Notes: generated by a model not told the origin, from the letters alone. DNA of 63,823 nt from Crocosphaera chwakensis CCY0110 (GCF_000169335.1 NZ_AAXW01000026.1:1-63823), one strand, 5' to 3'; counted from the first letter of the stretch, positions 1-9,946 are shown. Numbers and translations: made by a program.

Positions 1-1826
1 TTTGTTGATAATTTTTCAACCTTAAAGATAACTTTTCCTTGTTGTGTGAATTTAATGGCATTTCCTAACAGATTAAGTAAAACTTGTCTTAACCGTTTTT
101 CATCAGCTTGCACAAAGTTGGGTAAGTTTCCAAGAATTTGAAAATCAAAGAAAATACCTTTTTGTTGCGCCCGAATCTGACAAATTTCAGTAATTGTCTC
201 TAAAAAAATTAGAAAATGAAAATCATGGGGATAAATTTCCAGTTTATTAACTTCAATTTTAGAAATATCTAAAATATCATTAATTAAGGTTAAGAGATGA
301 GTCCCACATTGATGAATAATCTGAATATCATGTTTCTGCTGGTCTGTACAATTTTCATTTCTTTCAAAAATTTGAGTATAGCCTAAAATTCCATTGAGGG
401 GGGTGCGTAATTCATGACTGATATTTGCCAGAAATTCACTCTTGGCTTGATTCGCTGAATCTGCTACTTCTTTTGCCTTTTGTAATTCAAGAGTTCTTTT
501 TTGAACACGATTTTCTAGCTTATCATTACTTTGTTCTAAAGCAGCAAAAGACGCAGATAATTGCTGAGCCATGTAGTTAAAAGAATGAGCTAGTTTATGC
601 AATTCTTTAATTCCTTTTGCGTCTACTTTTTGGATTAGTTTTCCTGAAGCAATTGCCTCTGATGCTTTACTAATTTTAAGAATTGGTTTAGTAATCCATT
701 CAGAGGTTAACACCCCAATAATAATTGCAATTCCTAAAGCAGTTATACACAGTTCTACGGTCATTTTCGTATTATGATTAATTTGTGCCATAAAATCCGC
801 TTCTGGCACAGCAACCACAATTAACCAATCAATTCCTTTAGTATCTTGATAAGGGCAAATATTAACAAATATACGTTGTCCGTTATTCAATATTTCTAAT
901 TGGTTAATTGCTCGGATATTTTCAAAGCGATAAAACTTTTTTAATAGCTCTTGTGCGATGGTTTGCATCGTAGGATCTTTGACATTCTTAATATTAAGAC
1001 GTTGAGGTTCTTTAGTCTTGGAATCAAGTACAAAAGGTTTTTCGGAACTAGAACTAGCGACCAATAATCCAGAACGTTCTATAATAAAAATACGACTAGA
1101 AGGACTAACCATCAGTTGGTTAAGAAACTCACTGATAAAATTTAAGCTTAAATCGACGGCATAAGCTCCCTGAAATGTCCCCTGTTTGTCGTAAAATGGC
1201 TGAGCAGCAGTAATGCCTAATACTTCTTTATCAAACGCAAACTGATAAATATCACTCCAAATTGCTTTTTTTTTGGCTTTAGCCTCGATAAACCAAGGTC
1301 TTGTTGTAGAGTCATAGCTTGGTTGAACTTTAATTAATTTTTGACGATTTCCTTGGTCATCTAGTAGATAAAGATCCCTTTTAGGAAAATCGTTATCTTG
1401 AGTCATTTTTGAGATTAAAGTTCCATCATTTTCACGATTAACACCGATATTTTCACCTTTCAATAAGCCAACATAAATGCTATAAATTGAGGGAAACGTA
1501 TTCATCTGTTGCCAAAAATAGCGTTCTAATCCCTGCCAGTTGTTGATGTCAACAACTCCTAACTCAGTCCCCTCTACATTAATCTGATTAATTAAAGGGG
1601 GAGTTTCAAGATAGTCTTCTAAACGTTCCGTAATGCGATCGCTCACTTGAGATTGTAATTGATGAGCCAGATCATTCACTGCTTTTTGACCATTACGTAA
1701 GGAAAGATATCCTGTGACTCCCACCGCACCAACAATTTGTAAAATGAAAGGGATCAGCAAAAATAACCGCAAAGGTATTTGAGGTATCCTTTCTCGGGTT
1801 GATTGTGGTATGGAGAGCTTGCTCAT
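1..1826 (-). CDS. Cache-domain hybrid-type sensor histidine kinase, C-terminus cut by window edge
   Basis: Reading the minus strand from ATG at 1824-1826 gives an open frame of about 608 codons that runs off the left edge. An N-terminal membrane segment (about residues 18-40) is followed by a periplasmic double-cache-like region (about 45-330), a second membrane segment and a HAMP-like stretch ending in SEAIASGKLI. A coiled coil then leads to the HisKA dimerisation motif FLANISHELRTPLNG, where H is the phospho-acceptor, and to the start of the HATPase N box NLLGNAIKFTQQGKV. The family senses small extracellular ligands and phosphorylates a response regulator. The G1/G2 boxes and any receiver domain lie outside the window. 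The ligand cannot be told from sequence. Confidence 0.88.
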   Translation of the reverse strand, partial: MSKLSIPQSTRERIPQIPLRLFLLIPFILQIVGAVGVTGYLSLRNGQKAVNDLAHQLQSQVSDRITERLEDYLETPPLINQINVEGTELGVVDINNWQGLERYFWQQMNTFPSIYSIYVGLLKGENIGVNRENDGTLISKMTQDNDFPKRDLYLLDDQGNRQKLIKVQPSYDSTTRPWFIEAKAKKKAIWSDIYQFAFDKEVLGITAAQPFYDKQGTFQGAYAVDLSLNFISEFLNQLMVSPSSRIFIIERSGLLVASSSSEKPFVLDSKTKEPQRLNIKNVKDPTMQTIAQELLKKFYRFENIRAINQLEILNNGQRIFVNICPYQDTKGIDWLIVVAVPEADFMAQINHNTKMTVELCITALGIAIIIGVLTSEWITKPILKISKASEAIASGKLIQKVDAKGIKELHKLAHSFNYMAQQLSASFAALEQSNDKLENRVQKRTLELQKAKEVADSANQAKSEFLANISHELRTPLNGILGYTQIFERNENCTDQQKHDIQIIHQCGTHLLTLINDILDISKIEVNKLEIYPHDFHFLIFLETITEICQIRAQQKGIFFDFQILGNLPNFVQADEKRLRQVLLNLLGNAIKFTQQGKVIFKVEKLST

Positions 1827-2134
1827 TAGATATACATAAACACTTAACTTATTCTTAATCTACTATAACTATTTTAAATAAATCGTCAAAACAAATGTAC
1901 ATTTTTTAATTTTTAAAATAGTTACAGACTATTTAGAAGCATTATATAGTTTATAGTTATTTAATAAACAATGGTGTGATTTAGGACACTACTACTAAAT
2001 TTAATCAAACTTGGCTTATGAGAAATCCTATGAATTCTTCAAATTCTCCAAAGACATGACCGTTTTTTAAGAACTGCTATATTTTACCCTATCTTCTTAC
2101 AATAAAAATAGTTTCAAAGTTGTCTAAAAAAAAA
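1827..2134. other. 308-bp intergenic region, no gene seen
   Basis: AT-rich DNA between the start of the sensor kinase and the end of the downstream BASS transporter gene, both read on the minus strand. It must hold the kinase promoter. I see no RNA gene, no strong hairpin and no open frame with protein-like composition. Confidence 0.5.
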
Positions 2135-3001
2135 TCAATTTAGAGAATTTGATGGTAATTTAGCCAGTTTACCTTTACTCCAAACAGAATAAGGAAAAGC
2201 GATCATCGCCCCTAAAATAGTATAAGAAATCAAAGCAGGGATAAAGGGTTTCGCTACTCCATTCAATAACAAAATAAAAAGCACTAAACCAATGTTTCTA
2301 GCAATACTAGAAATAGCTAAAGCAGACCGTTCATGTAAATTGTGTCCTCCTAAAAAATATCCAATTACTAAGGCAGCAATAGCCGTAACTACAATAGCAA
2401 TAACTGACAAAATATCCATTTTAAAAATAAAGGAAACTGCCACAGGCAATATACATAAGACCATAACAATAAATAATATATTAGCTAAAATACTAAGAGG
2501 TTTAGCAATTTTTTCTGTTAATTGAGGTTGAATTTTTTTAAATAACACACCAATCCCAATAGGTAAAAACTGCACTTGAATAACTTGTTTTGCTACTTCT
2601 ATTGCCCTAACTTGAATCGGTAAATCGAAAATACTATCAAAAATAGTCAAGGTTAAGGGTGTAATAATAACGGCAAGAATAGCTAAGGTTAATTGAAGAC
2701 TGGTTGAATAAGGAGTATTAACACCAGCCATTTCGGAGCGTTTTGTCGTTAAAGGTGCGCCTGGAGATGCTGCCAAAAGAGCTAATACTGTGGCTGATTC
2801 TGGTGGTAATTTTAACACCGATAATAATAATATGACGATAAGAGGTACTAGGACAATAACTGCTAATAAAGAGCGTAATAATTTATTGGGATCACGCCAG
2901 AGAAATATCAATTTTTCTTTGGAGAAATTTACGCCAATAGCTAACATTAATGTAAACAAAGTGGTTTTGACAAAAATTGCAAAAAAAGAACTACTTATCA
3001 T
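2135..3001 (-). CDS. BASS-family (bile acid:sodium symporter-like) transporter
   Basis: A 288-residue, very hydrophobic protein with about nine membrane segments. The stretch SPGAPLTTKRSEMAG near residue 80 and the later SIARNIGLVLFILL near 235 resemble the conserved ion-binding crossover regions of the bile acid:sodium symporter superfamily, which imports organic anions with sodium. The length fits the compact bacterial form. The substrate is unknown; cyanobacterial relatives include bicarbonate- and pyruvate-type carriers, but this is a divergent member and should not be called SbtA or BicA. It lies 23 bp downstream of the HAD phosphatase gene on the same strand, so co-transcription is possible. 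Confidence 0.7.
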   Translation of the reverse strand: MISSSFFAIFVKTTLFTLMLAIGVNFSKEKLIFLWRDPNKLLRSLLAVIVLVPLIVILLLSVLKLPPESATVLALLAASPGAPLTTKRSEMAGVNTPYSTSLQLTLAILAVIITPLTLTIFDSIFDLPIQVRAIEVAKQVIQVQFLPIGIGVLFKKIQPQLTEKIAKPLSILANILFIVMVLCILPVAVSFIFKMDILSVIAIVVTAIAALVIGYFLGGHNLHERSALAISSIARNIGLVLFILLLNGVAKPFIPALISYTILGAMIAFPYSVWSKGKLAKLPSNSLN

Positions 3002-3024
3002 ATTTTAAAAGCAATTTATTTTGA

Positions 3025-4026
3025 TTAAGGAGTAAAGGAGAAAACTTGTTTAAAATCTTGTTTCATACTAATAACTGACCACCGATATTGTTTCGCTAAT
3101 TCTAAAGCCTTTTCTGTTCCTTTCGTATAACGATATTCTCTAATTTCATCGTCGTGATGTAATAATAATGCTAAAGAGGGTTGATGATCAATGACAGTAT
3201 ATTGCATCATCTCAATATCACCATCAGAATTTCCTACAGCAAGAATTGGTTTTTTGCCAATAAAACGCTCAATATTAACGGGTTTACCAGCCTTGTCATT
3301 AATAGGTTCAATTAGTTGCGGTTGACGAATAAATTGAGAATAATTAGAAACAATTTGATATTTTTTGAGAATATTAGAACCGATGACATTTTCAGGCTCG
3401 ATATTATAAGCTTCTTCAGAAAATAGGCGTATAAAATCCAGTCCACCCCCTGAACAAATATAGGTTTTAAACTGATTATTTTGTAAATAAATTAGTAATT
3501 CAAGCATAGGTTGATAAATAACTTGTTTATATAATTGATTAAAACGAGGATGTTTAGCCGTATTTAGAAATTCTTTGGCTTCTTGTTCAAATTCTTTTTG
3601 ACTCGTCCCTGCATGAGTCATCATTGCTATTTCTAATAATTCATTAACTGTTATGTTCGCTAAGTATTTTTGATCATTTTCTAGTACAGCTTTAAAAGGT
3701 TGCTTTTCTTTCCATTCAGGAAATTGAGGGGCTAATTCGCGAATGCGAGAAAGGGCAAAAGCAGCTTGAAAATACATCGGTTTTTCTGCCCATAAAGTCC
3801 CATCGTTATCAAAGGTAGCAATTCTTAAGAATGGGGCAACATAATTAGGATTTTCAGGATCAATAATACTTTCAACAAAATTTATAATGGTTTGTTTGTT
3901 TGTTCCTTCGTTCCAAGATGGTAAAGGATCACCAGAAAGATTTTGCGCCATAGCAACGTTTGAAAAAGTTAAAGTCAATAGTATGACAATTATTATGATT
4001 TTTGTTAGTTTGAAACAAGCTTTCAT
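3025..4026 (-). CDS. Exported HAD-superfamily phosphatase
   Basis: The protein has haloacid-dehalogenase motifs in the right order: motif I FDNDGTLW (nucleophile D), motif II in ICSGGG, and motif IV in GNSDGDIEMM. Spacing resembles the phosphoserine-phosphatase branch. An upstream in-frame ATG at 4060-4062 exists, but starting at 4026 gives a classical signal peptide: MKACFKLTK, a hydrophobic core, then AMAQ as a likely cleavage site. I therefore prefer 4026; neither start has a clear Shine-Dalgarno sequence. The enzyme probably acts in the periplasm. Its substrate is unknown. It lies upstream of the BASS transporter on the same strand. Confidence 0.8.
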   Translation of the reverse strand: MKACFKLTKIIIIVILLTLTFSNVAMAQNLSGDPLPSWNEGTNKQTIINFVESIIDPENPNYVAPFLRIATFDNDGTLWAEKPMYFQAAFALSRIRELAPQFPEWKEKQPFKAVLENDQKYLANITVNELLEIAMMTHAGTSQKEFEQEAKEFLNTAKHPRFNQLYKQVIYQPMLELLIYLQNNQFKTYICSGGGLDFIRLFSEEAYNIEPENVIGSNILKKYQIVSNYSQFIRQPQLIEPINDKAGKPVNIERFIGKKPILAVGNSDGDIEMMQYTVIDHQPSLALLLHHDDEIREYRYTKGTEKALELAKQYRWSVISMKQDFKQVFSFTP

Positions 4027-4116
4027 GATAAATAAAAAAAGATTTAACCTAGTTCTTTGCATATTTAGTTATAGGTTATGAAGGAGCAATCAGTTATTGC
4101 TCCGTATTTTAATTAT

Positions 4117-5250
4117 TTAAGCTGCTAACGGTAGAGTCTTGTCTGCCAAAACAGCCTCATAATAACGTTTTAACTGATGAGTAGCTGCGGCCCATCCCCA
4201 CTTTTCTGCTTCTTGTCGGGCATTTCTGCGTAACTGTTCCCGTTCCTCTGTTGCAGCAAGTAGGCGTTTTGTGGCCAGAATTGCCCCATCTGCATCTTGA
4301 GGATCGAAAAGATAGCCATTAACCCCATCCGTAACAATATCAGGAATTCCTCCAGAATTCGCTGCAACTACGGGACAACCAGCGGCCATCGCTTCTAATA
4401 ATACTAAGCCTAGGGTTTCCGTTCGAGAAGGGAAAACAAACGCATCAGCAGAAGCAAAAGCAGAAGCCAATTCTAACCCCTGGAGGTAGCCGATAAAATG
4501 GGTCTGAGTCCCTGCAAAATGAGTCTCTAACGCCTCTCGATGGGGACCATCACCAACAATAGCCAAATGTGCCTCCGGAATAGCCTCTAGGATAGGTTTA
4601 ATCTGATCGATTTGCTTTTCAGGCGAAACTCTGCCAACGTAGAGAAGTAAAGGCTTTTCTGGGTTCCCCCCTGATAAACGCGATCGCATTTGCCCGGAAG
4701 TTAAATGAGGTTGAAACATTTCTGTATCCACCCCTCTCTGCCATAAGTCCACTCGTTCAATGTCATGACTTTCTAACGCTTCTACCATAGCTGTTGACGT
4801 ACAGAGGTTTAAACGAGCTTGGTTATGGGCTAATTTTAACAGTTCCCAGAGAACCCCCTCTAAGGAACCTAAACCATAATGTTGTAAATATTGGGGTAAA
4901 TGGGTGTGATAAGAAGCCACTAAAGGAATATTCATGGTTTTTGCATAATAAATTCCCCCAACTCCTAAAACGGCAGGATTAACGACATGAATTAAATCAG
5001 GTTTAAATTTTTCTAATGCTTTACCCACTTTAGGAGTAGGAATAGCTAATTTTAATTCAGGATATAAAGGGAGAGGAATTCCTTTGACCCCATAAATTTT
5101 TGCCCCTTTATGTTCTTTTAAGCCACCATCAGGGGAAAAAACTAAAACTTGATCACCGTTGCGTTGTAAATGATCAACCGTATGCCGTAAACGGGTAACA
5201 ATACCATCAATTTTAGGTAAAAAAGTTTCTGTGAATAAGGCAATTCGCAT
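4117..5250 (-). CDS. sqdX: UDP-sulfoquinovose:diacylglycerol sulfoquinovosyltransferase
   Basis: A GT4-family glycosyltransferase of 377 residues. It opens with MRIALFTETFLPKIDG, has the UDP-binding region LYVGRVSPEKQID near residue 208 and the GT4 motif FPSRTETLGLVLLEAMAAG near 295, and matches my memory of cyanobacterial SqdX, which makes the thylakoid sulfolipid SQDG. The enzyme sits at the membrane and transfers sulfoquinovose to diacylglycerol. The frame stays open to 5433, but that extension is low-complexity, would overlap the divergent VOC gene and is not homologous, so ATG at 5248-5250 is chosen. The partner sqdB is not in the window. Confidence 0.88.
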   Translation of the reverse strand: MRIALFTETFLPKIDGIVTRLRHTVDHLQRNGDQVLVFSPDGGLKEHKGAKIYGVKGIPLPLYPELKLAIPTPKVGKALEKFKPDLIHVVNPAVLGVGGIYYAKTMNIPLVASYHTHLPQYLQHYGLGSLEGVLWELLKLAHNQARLNLCTSTAMVEALESHDIERVDLWQRGVDTEMFQPHLTSGQMRSRLSGGNPEKPLLLYVGRVSPEKQIDQIKPILEAIPEAHLAIVGDGPHREALETHFAGTQTHFIGYLQGLELASAFASADAFVFPSRTETLGLVLLEAMAAGCPVVAANSGGIPDIVTDGVNGYLFDPQDADGAILATKRLLAATEEREQLRRNARQEAEKWGWAAATHQLKRYYEAVLADKTLPLAA

Positions 5251-5404
5251 AGGTTTTTCACTTCTAAGGATAACAATCCATATAGTAGGCGATCGCGGGT
5301 CATTTGAATCAAAAAATAACTGACATAAACCTAAAACTTTAATTGCAAAATAGGTTGGTATTAAGGCGTATGTTGGTAAAATGAAAAATAGATAAATATT
5401 GTTT

Positions 5405-5410
5405 AGGAGG
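5405..5410 (+). promoter_or_regulatory. Shine-Dalgarno AGGAGG fixing the VOC gene start
   Basis: A perfect AGGAGG lies six bases before ATG at 5417. It rules out the TTG at 5399, which would extend the frame by six codons. Confidence 0.75.
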
Positions 5411-5416
5411 TGTGAG

Positions 5417-5782
5417 ATGACCATTAATCTCAATCACACCATTGTACCAACCAAAAATAAACAGGCTTCAGCTGAATTTTTTGCCTATCTTTTCGGACTT
5501 GAAGTAGAACCTTCTAGGGGTCATTTTACGGTTGTTCATATTAACGATAGTTTAACTTTTGACTTTGCGGAACGGGATGTATTCGAGTCCCACCATTATG
5601 CTTTTCATGTCAGTGATGAGGAATTTGATATGATTTTTGCACGGATAAAAGAAGCTGGACTGGAATACAGTAGTGATCCCATGCACAACAATCTAGGAAA
5701 AATTAATCATCGTAAAGGAGGACGTGGTTTCTACTTCTATGACAAAGATGGCCATAACCTTGAATTGCTCACCCGCGTCTAG
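5417..5782 (+). CDS. VOC-family (glyoxalase/dioxygenase fold) protein
   Basis: A 121-residue single vicinal-oxygen-chelate domain. It starts with the typical beta strand LNHTIVPTKN and ends with GRGFYFYDKDGHNLELLTRV, where the Glu in HNLEL is the usual second metal ligand. The first ligand is probably His in LNHTIV, and His-Tyr-Ala-Phe at mid-protein fits the third position. Family members are metal-dependent lyases, dioxygenases or resistance proteins; the reaction here cannot be assigned. The gene is divergent from sqdX with about 165 bp between start codons. The start is set by a strong Shine-Dalgarno sequence. Confidence 0.8.
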   Translation: MTINLNHTIVPTKNKQASAEFFAYLFGLEVEPSRGHFTVVHINDSLTFDFAERDVFESHHYAFHVSDEEFDMIFARIKEAGLEYSSDPMHNNLGKINHRKGGRGFYFYDKDGHNLELLTRV

Positions 5783-5876
5783 TTTATGTTTGTTTTAGAG
5801 AACAAAAGATTAGTCAACAAAAAGATAGGATAGAGTATTTTGGATTCAGTTAAAATTCAGAATATTAGTATCTCTG

Positions 5877-5882
5877 TATAAT
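5877..5882 (+). promoter_or_regulatory. Possible -10 element upstream of asd
   Basis: A perfect TATAAT lies 41 bp before the asd start codon. No good -35 sits at the right spacing, so this is only a candidate. Confidence 0.3.
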
Positions 5883-5923
5883 GGTAAAATAGAAGACTCT
5901 ACAGATTCTGGAGGAACAGTCGA

Positions 5924-6967
5924 TTGTCAAAGTCAGTCAATGTCGCTATCCTAGGAGCAACAGGAGCCGTCGGCACTGAGTTGCTAGAACTTTTAGAAAG
6001 CAGAAACTTTCCCCTCAATAACCTCAAGCTCTTAGCTTCTCCTCGGTCAGCAGGAACCACGCTTAAATTTAAAGGAGAAACCATTAAAGTTGAGGCAGTA
6101 GAGGCAAAGGCTTTCGATGACGTTGACCTGGTTTTGGCTTCTGCTGGTGGTTCTACCTCTAAAGCTTGGGCGCAAACCATTGTGGACTCAGGAGCGGTAA
6201 TGGTAGACAACTCCAGTGCCTTCCGCATGAACTCAGACGTTCCTCTTATTGTTCCAGAAATTAACCCGGAGGCGGCCGCCCACCATCAAGGCATTATCGC
6301 TAATCCTAACTGTACTACCATTCTTATGGCAGTTGCCATTTACCCTTTACACCAGGTTCAACCGATTGAACGCATTGTGGTTGCAACATATCAGTCGGCT
6401 AGTGGTGCAGGTGCTAGGGCAATGGAAGAGGTGAAAATTCAATCTCAAGCTATTCTCAAGGGAGAAGAGCCAAAACCAGAAGTTTTACCTTATCCCCTTG
6501 CTTTTAATCTCTTTCCCCATAACTCCCCCTTAACAGATGAGGGATATTGTGAAGAAGAGATGAAAATGGTTAATGAAACCCGTAAAATATTTAATACACC
6601 CCATTTAAAAATTACCGCAACTTGTGTTAGAGTGCCAGTGCTACGGGCCCATTCAGAAGCCATTAATCTGGAATTTAAAAATCCTTTTTCTGTGGCTGAG
6701 GCCAGGGAAATTATCGCTAAATCTCCAGGGGTTGAATTACTCGAAGATTGGCAGAAGAACTATTTTCCTATGCCTATGGATGCTTCCGGCAAAGATGATG
6801 TTTTAGTGGGTAGAATTCGTCAAGATATTTCCCATACCAATGGTTTAGAATTATGGGTTTGTGGAGATCAAATTCGCAAAGGGGCAGCCTTGAACGCCGT
6901 ACAAATTGCTGAATTATTAATGGAGAAAAGTTGGTTAAATACAGCTAAATCATCCCTAAAAGTATAA
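5924..6967 (+). CDS. asd: Aspartate-semialdehyde dehydrogenase
   Basis: A 347-residue protein that reduces aspartyl-4-phosphate to aspartate semialdehyde with NADPH, the branch point to lysine/diaminopimelate, threonine and methionine. Seen: N-terminal dinucleotide-binding GATGAVGTELLELL, the active-site Cys in NPNCTTI near residue 130, the GAGA turn after SAS, and HSEAINLEF. The start is TTG at 5924, supported by GGAGG about nine bases upstream and by homology beginning within a few residues. It is followed after 55 bp by dapA, the next lysine-pathway enzyme, and then by rnj, a conserved cyanobacterial order. Confidence 0.95.
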   Translation: MSKSVNVAILGATGAVGTELLELLESRNFPLNNLKLLASPRSAGTTLKFKGETIKVEAVEAKAFDDVDLVLASAGGSTSKAWAQTIVDSGAVMVDNSSAFRMNSDVPLIVPEINPEAAAHHQGIIANPNCTTILMAVAIYPLHQVQPIERIVVATYQSASGAGARAMEEVKIQSQAILKGEEPKPEVLPYPLAFNLFPHNSPLTDEGYCEEEMKMVNETRKIFNTPHLKITATCVRVPVLRAHSEAINLEFKNPFSVAEAREIIAKSPGVELLEDWQKNYFPMPMDASGKDDVLVGRIRQDISHTNGLELWVCGDQIRKGAALNAVQIAELLMEKSWLNTAKSSLKV

Positions 6968-7022
6968 GGATAATTTTTAGCTATAATTAGGTGCTAAAAA
7001 ACTGTAACGGATAAGCAAGTTA

Positions 7023-7913
7023 ATGAGTGAGAAAAGTTTTGGTAAGGTGATTACCGCAATGGTAACGCCATTTGATCAAGAGGGAAATATTAACTATGAA
7101 ATGGCCGAAAAATTAGCCATTCATTTAGTTAATAATGGTAGCGACAGCTTATTACTTTGTGGTACCACAGGAGAATCTCCTACCCTGAGTTGGTCAGAAA
7201 AATCCCAGTTATTTCAAGTGGTTAAAAAAGCGGTAGGAGCGAAGACTAAGGTATTAGCAGGAACAGGGGCAAATTCTACTCAACACGCCATCGAAATGAC
7301 CCAAAAAGTTGTTAAAATGGGGTTAGATGGTTCATTACAAGTGGTTCCTTATTACAATAAACCACCTCAAGAAGGACTATATGAACATTTTAAAAAAATT
7401 GCTGAAAGTGTAGGCAACTTTCCGATAATATTGTATAATATACCTGGGCGCACCGGACAAAATATGTCCCCAGAAACCATTGCCAAACTAGCAGAAATTA
7501 ATAACATTATTGCTATAAAAGAAGCCAGTGGGAATTTAGAACAAGCCTGTAAAATTAGGAGGATGACTGATCCTTCATTTTTAGTTTATGCAGGAGATGA
7601 CTTTTTAACTTTGCCTTTGTTAACCGTGGGAGGAATAGGTGTTATTAGCGTAGCCAGTCATTTAGTTGGCACACAAATGCAACAAATGATCACAGCATTT
7701 AATAATAATCAAGGTATTAAAGCAAGTGAAATTAATGTGAAACTTTTTCCCTTATTTAAAGTCTTATTTTGTACCACTAATCCAATCCCTATCAAAGCAG
7801 CATTAAACTTACAAGGATGGCAAGTAGGAAGCGTAAGACTTCCCCTCGTAGAATTATCCGAAACCTTAAAAGAAGAGGTTAAAGTCGTCTTAGAAAACTT
7901 ATCTTTAATTTAA
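7023..7913 (+). CDS. dapA: 4-hydroxy-tetrahydrodipicolinate synthase
   Basis: A 296-residue class I aldolase that condenses pyruvate with aspartate semialdehyde, feeding lysine and peptidoglycan diaminopimelate. Diagnostic stretches are GTTGESPTL near residue 46 (the Thr-Thr pair of the proton relay), YYNKPPQEG with the catalytic Tyr near 135, and AIKEASGN with the Schiff-base Lys near 165. Length is normal. It uses the product of asd immediately upstream and is most likely in the same transcript. Feedback by lysine is usual in the family but cannot be read from sequence. Confidence 0.96.
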   Translation: MSEKSFGKVITAMVTPFDQEGNINYEMAEKLAIHLVNNGSDSLLLCGTTGESPTLSWSEKSQLFQVVKKAVGAKTKVLAGTGANSTQHAIEMTQKVVKMGLDGSLQVVPYYNKPPQEGLYEHFKKIAESVGNFPIILYNIPGRTGQNMSPETIAKLAEINNIIAIKEASGNLEQACKIRRMTDPSFLVYAGDDFLTLPLLTVGGIGVISVASHLVGTQMQQMITAFNNNQGIKASEINVKLFPLFKVLFCTTNPIPIKAALNLQGWQVGSVRLPLVELSETLKEEVKVVLENLSLI

Positions 7914-8028
7914 AAGTAATCAATAAATAAATTTATACCTTAGTGCAGTAATTTTAACTGTCGATAGCGTCTTATTAAAGTTTACAAAACGAAATGATTA
8001 ACTCATAACTTAAATAATAAGGAGGAAA

Positions 8029-9798
8029 ATGAGTCAAACTAAAAAGCAAACCAATCTAAAAATTATTCCCTTAGGGGGACTTCATGAAATCGGAAAAAAT
8101 ACCTGTGTCTTAGAGTACAATGACGAAATTATTCTCATTGATGCAGGTATTGCCTTCCCCACAGAAGAAATGCACGGGGTAAATATTGTTTTACCCGATA
8201 TGACCTATTTACGGGAAAATCGCCATAAGATTAAAGGAATGATTGCCACTCATGGTCATGAAGACCATATCGGGGGAATTCCCTACCATTTAAAGCAATT
8301 TGATATTCCTAAAATTTATGGTCCTAAGTTAGCCATATCCTTACTCAGAGATAAATTAGACGAGGCCGGAGTTAGTAATCGCACCAAACTACAAACCGTC
8401 AGTCCTAGAGAAATGGTGAGGATTAGTCCCTCATTTTTGGTAGAATTTATCCGTAACACCCATTCTATCGCTGATAGCTTTACCTTAGCCATTCATACAC
8501 CTTTAGGGGTGGTTATTCATACAGGAGATTTCAAAGTTGATCATACTCCCGTGGATGGAGAATTTTTCGACTTTCAAAAACTCGCTGAACACGGAGAAAA
8601 AGGCGTTCTTTGCTTATTGAGTGATTCCACTAATGCAGAAGTTCCTGGAAGTACCCCCTCAGAAAGTTCAGTTTATCCCAACTTAGATCGCATTATTAGC
8701 CAAGCCGAAGCCAGGTTAATGATAACCACCTTTGCCTCTTCGGTGCATCGAGTCAATATTATCTTACAACTAGCGCAAAAACATAAGCGCAAAGTAGCTG
8801 TGGTGGGGCGTTCGATGTTAAATGTCATTGCTCATGCCAGGGAATTAGGTTATCTTAAATGTCCTGATGATCTCTTTGTTTCCCTCAAAGCAGCCAATAA
8901 CTTACCCGATGAGCAAGTTCTAATTTTAACCACAGGGTCACAAGGAGAAACCTTAGCAGCCTTAACCCGTATTTCGAGGGGTTCTCACCGTCATATTAAA
9001 GTGCGTCCAGGAGATACCATTGTCTTTTCTGCCAATCCCATTCCAGGAAACACAATTGCTGTGGTTAATACAATTGATCGCCTAATGATGCAAGGGGCAA
9101 AAGTCATCTATGGCCGTCATCATGGTATTCATGTGTCGGGTCATGGTTGTCAAGAAGATCATAAATTGATGTTAGCATTAACCCGTCCTAAGTTCTTTGT
9201 TCCTGTTCATGGAGAACACAGAATGCTGGTTAAACACGCTGAAACCGCTTATAAGATGGGAGTTCCTGCAGAAAATATCGTTATTATTAACAACGGTGAT
9301 ATTGTTGAAGTTTCTGACGACAGTATCGGTGTTGCAGGAAAAGTTCCTTCCGGCATCGAATTAGTCGATCAAGCAGGAGTCGTTCATGAACACGTCATGG
9401 AAGATCGTCAACAACTCGCCCAAGATGGAGTGGTGACAGTGGCCGCGGCCATTAATTGGGAAGGCAAGTTATTGACTCCCCCTGAAGTAGACTTACGGGG
9501 TGTGGTCAGTAAAGTCGAATATTCTTTAATCAAACAATTGATTATTCGGGCGATCGAGAATGTACTAGAAAATCGTTGGGACGAGTTTGCCTCTAGCAAT
9601 GGTAAAACAGAGGTGGATTGGGATTACTTACAAGAAGAACTTGAAAATACCCTACAAAGGTTAGTTAAACGAGAATTACGGAGTTATCCTCTAGTTATCT
9701 TCTTGTTACAAGCCCCAGAACAACCTTCTAAATCAGAACAAACTTCAAACCGCAAAGTTTATCGTCGTCGTCGTCCTACGGCTTCAACAGCGTCTTAA
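8029..9798 (+). CDS. rnj: Ribonuclease J
   Basis: A 589-residue metallo-beta-lactamase/beta-CASP nuclease. Motif II HGHEDHIGG near residue 80 binds the two catalytic metals; later ligands are in NTHSIAD, HTGDFKVD and the beta-CASP motifs around SGHG and VHGEHRM. Length and C-terminal domain fit bacterial RNase J, which does 5'-3' exonucleolytic and endonucleolytic RNA decay and rRNA processing in organisms including cyanobacteria. AAGGAGG precedes the ATG. The basic tail (RRRRPTAS) is typical of cyanobacterial copies. A hairpin downstream probably terminates the asd-dapA-rnj run. Confidence 0.95.
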   Translation: MSQTKKQTNLKIIPLGGLHEIGKNTCVLEYNDEIILIDAGIAFPTEEMHGVNIVLPDMTYLRENRHKIKGMIATHGHEDHIGGIPYHLKQFDIPKIYGPKLAISLLRDKLDEAGVSNRTKLQTVSPREMVRISPSFLVEFIRNTHSIADSFTLAIHTPLGVVIHTGDFKVDHTPVDGEFFDFQKLAEHGEKGVLCLLSDSTNAEVPGSTPSESSVYPNLDRIISQAEARLMITTFASSVHRVNIILQLAQKHKRKVAVVGRSMLNVIAHARELGYLKCPDDLFVSLKAANNLPDEQVLILTTGSQGETLAALTRISRGSHRHIKVRPGDTIVFSANPIPGNTIAVVNTIDRLMMQGAKVIYGRHHGIHVSGHGCQEDHKLMLALTRPKFFVPVHGEHRMLVKHAETAYKMGVPAENIVIINNGDIVEVSDDSIGVAGKVPSGIELVDQAGVVHEHVMEDRQQLAQDGVVTVAAAINWEGKLLTPPEVDLRGVVSKVEYSLIKQLIIRAIENVLENRWDEFASSNGKTEVDWDYLQEELENTLQRLVKRELRSYPLVIFLLQAPEQPSKSEQTSNRKVYRRRRPTASTAS

Positions 9799-9824
9799 GT
9801 TAATACTTTGTCAATAGTTTCCTG

Positions 9825-9854
9825 GGGATCAACAACCGTTGATCCCTACTTTTA
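9825..9854 (+). terminator. Rho-independent-like terminator after rnj
   Basis: A perfect 9-bp stem, GGGATCAAC/GTTGATCCC with loop AACC, is followed by TACTTTTAT. It lies 27 bp beyond the rnj stop codon. Confidence 0.65.
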
Positions 9855-9946
9855 TAGACAGTCAATACAACTGGCTATAGAAAACTTACTGATTAAAATT
9901 AGTTGATAAAATAGACAATAAATCATGACTTTGAATCCATAATTCT

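Noticed and set aside
5251..5433. N-terminal extension of sqdX by 61 codons
   Set aside because: Low-complexity, not homologous, overlaps the divergent VOC gene and its Shine-Dalgarno sequence. The known SqdX start is at 5250.
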